DNA from: an uncultured Eubacteriales bacterium
GTDB taxonomy: Bacteria > Bacillota > Clostridia > Peptostreptococcales > Anaerovoracaceae
DNA: 64,000 nucleotides
NCBI GenBank assembly: GCA_900545135.1
Contig: UQXL01000002.1
Span: 1 to 64,000 of the forward strand
Direction of reading: 5' to 3'
Part shown: positions 59,700-64,000 of the stretch, piece after piece
Position numbering within the stretch: position 1 is the stretch's first letter
Layout of the letters: every line of letters starts with the position of its first letter
The notes under the pieces: model-generated
What the model saw: only the letters and a program-made list of their open reading frames with translations
Database searches by the model: none
Told to the model about the DNA's origin: nothing
Position numbers and translations under genes: made by a program

Positions 59700-60131
59700 A
59701 TGTTCATGGGAACTTCCAACAATTCCATAGATGAAAAGAACAGAATGATAGTTCCCTCCGGCCTGCGCAGCGGACTCGGCAGCCGCTGCATTTTAACCAA
59801 AGGGCTTGATTGCTGCCTCTACATTTATACTACTGAAGCATGGGACCGCCAGATGGAGAAGATTTCAAAACTGCCGGAATCAGACCCTAAAGTCAGAGCT
59901 TTCATCAGGCATTTCTGCGCCAACGCTGCTGAATGTGAATTCGACAAGCAGGGCAGGATAGTGATTCCGCAGGAACTGAAGAATTACGCTAAAATTGAAA
60001 AGAAGCTGGTAACTATGGGAGCCATGTCGAAGATAGAAGTCTGGAGCAAAGAAGTATGGGATGCTCCTGACAATGAAAGCAAGATGAATACAGAAGATTT
60101 TGCCAACGCTTTAGCCGAATACAATTTCTAG
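59700..60131 (+). CDS. mraZ: Transcriptional regulator MraZ
   Basis: This 143-residue protein has two AbrB-like SpoVT half-domains: MFMGTSNNSIDEKNRMIVPS at the N-terminus, and CEFDKQGRIVIPQELKNYAK in the second half. It binds the repeats upstream of its own gene and controls the division and cell-wall cluster. I start at ATG 59700 after GAGGAG (11-base spacing); the longer frame begins before the operator repeats end. Gene order mraZ-rsmH-ftsL-pbp-murE is classical. Confidence 0.95.
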   Translation: MFMGTSNNSIDEKNRMIVPSGLRSGLGSRCILTKGLDCCLYIYTTEAWDRQMEKISKLPESDPKVRAFIRHFCANAAECEFDKQGRIVIPQELKNYAKIEKKLVTMGAMSKIEVWSKEVWDAPDNESKMNTEDFANALAEYNF

Positions 60132-60147
60132 TGGGAGGGCCGCGGCA

Positions 60148-61083
60148 ATGGAATTCATACACCAACCCGTATTGTACAGCCAGTGCATGGAGGGACTCAA
60201 TATAAAACCGGACGGCATATACGCAGACGGAACGCTGGGAGGCGGAGGCCACAGCGCAGGTATATGTGAAAGGCTGGGCGAAAACGGCACCCTGATAGGA
60301 ATAGACAGAGACCGGGACGCACTCAGCGCTGCGGAGAAACGCCTCAAGGAATATGGCTGCAAAAAATATTTCGTACAGAGCAATTACTCAGAAATCAAAG
60401 ACGTGCTTAGGAGACTTAACGTAGAAAAGCTCGACGGAGCGCTGCTGGATCTGGGAGTTTCATCATTTCAGCTGGACAACCCTGAAAGGGGATTTTCATA
60501 CATGAACCAGGCGCCTCTGGATATGAGGATGAGCCAGGACGATAAATTCACCGCCTACGACGTGGTGAACGAATACGGCAAAAAAGAACTCGCCGGAATA
60601 ATTTCAAAGTACGGTGAAGAGAGATGGGCCTCGCGGATAGCCGATTTCATAGTGAAAAAACGGCAGGACAAGCCCCTGGAAACTACTTTTGAGCTGGTAG
60701 ATGTCATAAAGGCGGCTATACCGTCGTCGGCCAGAAGGACAGGCCCTCATCCGGCCAAGAGGACTTTTCAGGCCATAAGGATAGAGGTCAACGACGAACT
60801 CAATCAGCTGGAGAGAGCGATAGAAGAATTCTGCGACGTGCTCGCACCGGGAGGCAGGCTGTGCGTCATTACTTTCCATTCTCTTGAGGACAGGATAGTA
60901 AAGGAAATCTTTGCAAGAAGAGCCAATCCGTGCACCTGTCCAAAGGAATTCCCCGTATGCGTGTGCGGAAAAAAAGCTGATATAAAGAAAATCACAGGAA
61001 AACCGGTTCAGCCTGATGAAAGAGAGACGGAAGATAACCCGAGGTCGAGGAGCGCTAAGCTGCGCGTGATACAGAAGATTTAA
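60148..61083 (+). CDS. rsmH: 16S rRNA (cytosine(1402)-N(4))-methyltransferase
   Basis: This 311-residue enzyme methylates N4 of C1402 in 16S rRNA with SAM. HQPVLYSQCMEGL starts it; YADGTLGGGGHSAGI is the SAM-binding loop; GALLDLGVSSFQLD and RAIEEFCDVLAPGGRLCVIT follow; and the end has FHSLEDRIVKE and CTCPKEFPVCVCG. GGGAGG precedes the ATG. It starts 16 bases after mraZ and is co-transcribed. Confidence 0.96.
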   Translation: MEFIHQPVLYSQCMEGLNIKPDGIYADGTLGGGGHSAGICERLGENGTLIGIDRDRDALSAAEKRLKEYGCKKYFVQSNYSEIKDVLRRLNVEKLDGALLDLGVSSFQLDNPERGFSYMNQAPLDMRMSQDDKFTAYDVVNEYGKKELAGIISKYGEERWASRIADFIVKKRQDKPLETTFELVDVIKAAIPSSARRTGPHPAKRTFQAIRIEVNDELNQLERAIEEFCDVLAPGGRLCVITFHSLEDRIVKEIFARRANPCTCPKEFPVCVCGKKADIKKITGKPVQPDERETEDNPRSRSAKLRVIQKI

Positions 61084-61121
61084 AAGGGGTCTTAAAATAC
61101 GACATTATAAAGAGGAACAAA

Positions 61122-61583
61122 ATGGCTACAGCAAGAAGAGCTTATACAGCTGAATATCAATATGGCTTCACTCCTGAAGTACAGCCTGAAAGAGTCAGAC
61201 GTACAAGACAGAGACCTGAAGTAAACGGACAGCAGGAACAGAGACAGGAGACGATCCTCACCCCCGCCGCTCTTCGCACACTCATAATCGCTGTAGTCCT
61301 GATAGGCGCAATGTTTATATGCATGGTGGTGGTCAACGCCCAGGCGGCCAAGTTTCAGTATTCCATCAACCAGCTGAGAAGCCAGAACACTTTGCTGGAA
61401 AACGAGATAGGAAGCCTTAACATAAAGATAGAGAGGGAGACAGGAATACAAAACCTGGAGAAGTACGCTACGGAAAAGCTGAACATGTTTTATCCGCAGG
61501 GAGAACAGTGTGTGCACGTCTCCACACTCAGCACATCTGAAAGCAGCCTAGCTGAACTGATCAAACAAAAGGCGTATGAATAA
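61122..61583 (+). CDS. FtsL/DivIC-like septum formation protein
   Basis: This 153-residue bitopic membrane protein has a basic cytoplasmic N-terminus (about 45 residues), one transmembrane helix (LRTLIIAVVLIGAMFICMVV, about 48-70), a coiled-coil (SINQLRSQNTLLENEIGSLN) and a short extracellular end. It fits the FtsL slot between rsmH and the division PBP. Sequence similarity is low in this family, so the assignment leans on position and architecture. Confidence 0.85.
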   Translation: MATARRAYTAEYQYGFTPEVQPERVRRTRQRPEVNGQQEQRQETILTPAALRTLIIAVVLIGAMFICMVVVNAQAAKFQYSINQLRSQNTLLENEIGSLNIKIERETGIQNLEKYATEKLNMFYPQGEQCVHVSTLSTSESSLAELIKQKAYE

Positions 61584-61633
61584 ATCCGCTCAGACGGCAG
61601 TATAGATAGTAAGAGATAATTTCATAGAAAAGC

Positions 61634-61680
61634 AAGCCAGATAACTTAATAGGGAGAACAGTATCTGGCTTTATGTATTT
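61634..61680 (+). promoter_or_regulatory. 10-bp hairpin upstream of the PBP gene (possible attenuator)
   Basis: AAGCCAGATA (61634-61643) and TATCTGGCTT (61662-61671) form a perfect stem followed by TATGTATTTTAA, 30 bases before the PBP start. It may partly terminate transcription or stabilise the downstream mRNA. Confidence 0.5.
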
Positions 61681-61700
61681 TAACGGGGAGTTTTGGAAAC

Positions 61701-63686
61701 ATGGCAAGAACCACACCGGTAAGTGTAAAAAACAAGAGAAGGATAGCTATAGGATTCACGCTGATAGCAGTGCTCATGCTGCTGCTGGCCTTTCGTGTAG
61801 CATGGATACAGGTGGTCCAGGCCGACGAACTGACGGAAAAAGCCATAGAGCAGCAGACCAGCGATATACCTATCGACGCCAAGCGCGGCGAGATATACGA
61901 CAGAAACGGCAAAGAGCTGGCTACCAGCCTCACCTGTTATTCCCTCTGGGTCAGACCTGCGCAGCTGGCCGAAGAGCTGGATGAAGCGGGGATAGATAAG
62001 CTTGTCCAAGACTTGTCGGAAATTACAGGTGTAAAAGCTGAAACAGTAAAGACAAGGCTGACGAGAGAACAGGCGCTGGTAAGGGTAGCCAAGGAACTAG
62101 AAAAAGAGGCGGCCGACAAAGTGAAAGAATTGGGAATAGGAGCTCTGAGCCTTTCCGAGGAAACCAAGAGATATTATCCGTCGGGCAATTTTGCTTCCCA
62201 GCTTTTGGGCAGCGTCACCGACGACGGAACGGGAAGAACGGGGATAGAGCTGGAATATGACCAGTATCTCAGCGGCGTTGCGGGAAGATGGGTAAAGAAC
62301 ACCGACGTCTCAGGCAACGAACTAGTGGACGGATCTGAAGAATATCATGAAGCGCAGAACGGACTGAACGTAGTCCTCACCATAGACGAAGCCATCCAGT
62401 ATTATGTTGAAAAGGCGCTGGAAGAGGGCATGGAGGAAACAGGAGCAGAGAGGATAATGGCACTGGTGATGGATCCGGAAACGGGCGAAGTCCTGGCCAG
62501 CGCCGTAACTCCCGGATTTGACCCCAACAACGCGACCAAGCCTGACGATGAAGAAGAACTGGAAGAATTTGAAAAGCTTTCAGAAAAAGAACAGACCGAT
62601 TATCTGTTCAAGCTCTGGAGAAATCCTATAGTAAGCGACACTTATGAGCCGGGATCTACTTTTAAGCTGATAACGGCCTCATCCGCCCTGGAAGAGGGAG
62701 TCATATCCCTTGAGGACACTTTCAGCTGCAACACTAAGATAAACGTTGCCGGCGTAACCCTCCACTGCTGGAGCACCAGAGACCACGGAACACAGACCAT
62801 CAAGCAGGCCGTGGGAAATTCCTGCAACCCGGTGCTGGTACAGGTGGCTTCTAAGCTTGGCAAAGAGAACCTTTACAAATATTTTGATTTATACGGTATA
62901 ACTTCTGAGACCGGCATAGACTATCCGGGAGAAACCGGTTCCATAATGTACAACGTCGAAGACGTAGGCCCGGTAGAGCTGGCGACCATCGGATACGGAC
63001 AGAGTATATCCATAACGCCGATACAGCTTCTCACCGCAGTCTGCTCCATAGGAAACGACGGCGTCCTGCTTCAGCCAAGATATGTCAAGGCTTTGACCGA
63101 TGAAAACGGTAAGGTAGTCAAAGAATATGAAACGACAGAAGTGCGCAGGGTGCTTTCAGAGGAGACCGCCGCAGAAATGCGTGACATCATGGAGTACGTA
63201 GTTTCCGACGGAGGAGCCGGAGGAGCCAAAGTCACGGGATACAGAGTCGGAGGAAAGACCGGTACGGCCAACAAAGTAGAAGAGGGAAAATACGGAGACA
63301 ATTATTACAGTTCGTTTATAGGAATGGCGCCGATGGACGATCCTAAAGTGGCCATACTGGTGGTCGTAGACAGTCCCAAAGGCTCTTTCTACGGTTCTCT
63401 CGTAGCTTGCCCTATCGCCAAGAGCATCCTGACAGATACTTTGCGGTATATGAACATAGAACCTCAGTATACCGATGAAGAAAAGGAAGCGATGGAGAGC
63501 AATTACACGACTGTGCCTAATATAGTAGGCCAGGAATACAGCGAAGCTGTGGGAATCCTGGCCGGAAAAGACCTGAACTGCGCGCAGCAGGAGGGAGCCG
63601 GCGAAAGCTATGCAGTAGCCGCCCAGTATCCTGCCGCAGGAACCAAGGTTAAGGTGGGCAGCGACGTATACGCGTACAGCAGATAA
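61701..63686 (+). CDS. Class B penicillin-binding protein, transpeptidase (FtsI/PBP2x or SpoVD type) with a PASTA domain
   Basis: This 661-residue cell-wall transpeptidase has an N-terminal membrane anchor (about 16-36), a pedestal domain, the transpeptidase motifs S319-TFK (EPGSTFKL), S374-C-N and K519-TG (GGKTGTAN), and one C-terminal PASTA domain (about 603-661; VPNIVGQEYSEAVGI). It crosslinks septal peptidoglycan. PASTA is found in SpoVD and PBP2x; position alone cannot separate a vegetative FtsI from SpoVD. GGGGAG precedes the ATG. Confidence 0.9.
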   Translation: MARTTPVSVKNKRRIAIGFTLIAVLMLLLAFRVAWIQVVQADELTEKAIEQQTSDIPIDAKRGEIYDRNGKELATSLTCYSLWVRPAQLAEELDEAGIDKLVQDLSEITGVKAETVKTRLTREQALVRVAKELEKEAADKVKELGIGALSLSEETKRYYPSGNFASQLLGSVTDDGTGRTGIELEYDQYLSGVAGRWVKNTDVSGNELVDGSEEYHEAQNGLNVVLTIDEAIQYYVEKALEEGMEETGAERIMALVMDPETGEVLASAVTPGFDPNNATKPDDEEELEEFEKLSEKEQTDYLFKLWRNPIVSDTYEPGSTFKLITASSALEEGVISLEDTFSCNTKINVAGVTLHCWSTRDHGTQTIKQAVGNSCNPVLVQVASKLGKENLYKYFDLYGITSETGIDYPGETGSIMYNVEDVGPVELATIGYGQSISITPIQLLTAVCSIGNDGVLLQPRYVKALTDENGKVVKEYETTEVRRVLSEETAAEMRDIMEYVVSDGGAGGAKVTGYRVGGKTGTANKVEEGKYGDNYYSSFIGMAPMDDPKVAILVVVDSPKGSFYGSLVACPIAKSILTDTLRYMNIEPQYTDEEKEAMESNYTTVPNIVGQEYSEAVGILAGKDLNCAQQEGAGESYAVAAQYPAAGTKVKVGSDVYAYSR

Positions 63687-63731
63687 ATCTGTATTACATA
63701 TAATTAAATAATTAAAGTCCGAGGAGGGAGC

Positions 63732-64000
63732 ATGAACCTTGACACTTTGTTAGACTCGCAGGATTACGAGATTACAGGGGAAACAAAGGACAAAGAGATC
63801 AAATCGCTCATATACCACTCAGATAAAGCAGAGGCCGGAAGCGTGTTCTTCGCCGCAGCCGGCCGGGATACCGACGGAAGCCTTTACATAGGAGACGCTG
63901 TGGCAAAGGGCTGCTGTGCGGTTGTGGCTGAGAAAAACTGCCCTGCCGCCGCCGAATTGATTTCAGACGAAGGGGCAGAACTTGGCGGCGCCGTACTGAT
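63732..64000 (+). CDS. murE: MurE, UDP-N-acetylmuramoyl-tripeptide synthetase (partial)
   Basis: The gene starts at ATG 63732 after GAGGAGGGAG and runs off the window end. The 89 visible codons give a MurE N-terminal domain: ITGETKDKEIKSLIYHSDKA, then AGSVFFAAAGRDTDGSLYIG and AVAKGCCAVVAEK, which bind the UDP part of the substrate. MurE adds the third residue (meso-diaminopimelate or lysine) to the peptidoglycan stem; the specificity region is not in the window. It continues the cell-wall cluster. Confidence 0.88.
   Translation, partial: MNLDTLLDSQDYEITGETKDKEIKSLIYHSDKAEAGSVFFAAAGRDTDGSLYIGDAVAKGCCAVVAEKNCPAAAELISDEGAELGGAVL

Overview
The window looks like a chromosomal segment from an anaerobic, amino-acid-fermenting Clostridia member (Firmicutes). 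I infer this from the arginine deiminase genes, a two-cysteine-motif rubrerythrin, an oxygen-sensitive Fe-S serine dehydratase, RocR-type sigma-54 activators, A/G-rich ribosome binding sites, heavy use of ATA and AGA/AGG codons, and a Firmicutes mraZ-rsmH-ftsL-pbp-murE cluster. I cannot name the species. An Anaerovoracaceae-like lineage is only a guess.

Layout. (1) About 1-6076 is an integrated mobilizable element with a different codon style (CGG/CGC arginine, GC-rich). It carries an Xis-like protein, a VapE-type helicase/primase, a Pre/Mob-type relaxase with a possible oriT, two small accessory genes, an XRE regulator and TnpV. It abuts the 3' remnant of a sortase-anchored surface protein gene. 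(2) 6.9-14.3 kb: Fe-S L-serine dehydratase behind a sigma-54 promoter, an alanine-dehydrogenase-family enzyme, and small stress or metabolic genes (flavoprotein, VOC, GNAT, lipase, DUF305). (3) 14.3-23.7 kb: a flavodoxin/ferredoxin protein, two tandem RocR-like sigma-54 activators, an amino-acid permease with a sigma-54 promoter, a serine hydrolase, a NimA-like flavoprotein, tRNA-Val(GAC), and an HTH-AAA-nuclease fusion. (4) 24-27.5 kb: arcB-arcA-arcC. (5) 27.6-33.8 kb, minus strand: a five-gene operon (aminotransferase, AstE-like deacylase, HOGA-like DapA-family aldolase, homoserine-dehydrogenase-like enzyme, Xaa-Pro aminopeptidase) behind a sigma-54 promoter and divergent from a third sigma-54 activator gene, which is frameshifted in a G6 run. 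(6) 36.1-47.9 kb: a sigma-54 promoter, an amidinotransferase-family hydrolase, a complete peptide ABC importer, a 1185-residue M14 peptidase protein and a gate-domain membrane protein. (7) 48-58 kb: LysE exporter/HxlR pair, exonuclease III, rubrerythrin, AlkD, acyl-ACP thioesterase, an ABC exporter pair whose permease has an in-frame TGA, an MFS-like protein, and an orphan AbrB antitoxin beside a decayed PIN toxin. (8) 58.2-59.5 kb: a very cysteine-rich protein with a sporulation-like promoter. (9) 59.6-64 kb: start of the division and cell-wall cluster.

How the genes work together. Four sites match the sigma-54 consensus (GG-N10-GC). Each precedes an amino-acid or peptide catabolic unit, and three enhancer-binding activator loci are interleaved with them. 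I read 7-48 kb as a sigma-54-controlled peptide and amino-acid fermentation island: peptide import, peptidases, deamination and deimination, and ATP from carbamoyl phosphate. The five-gene operon at 27.6-33.8 kb is the best candidate for an undescribed pathway. Its gene order suggests deacylation, transamination, retro-aldol cleavage and aldehyde/alcohol redox, but its substrate is unknown.
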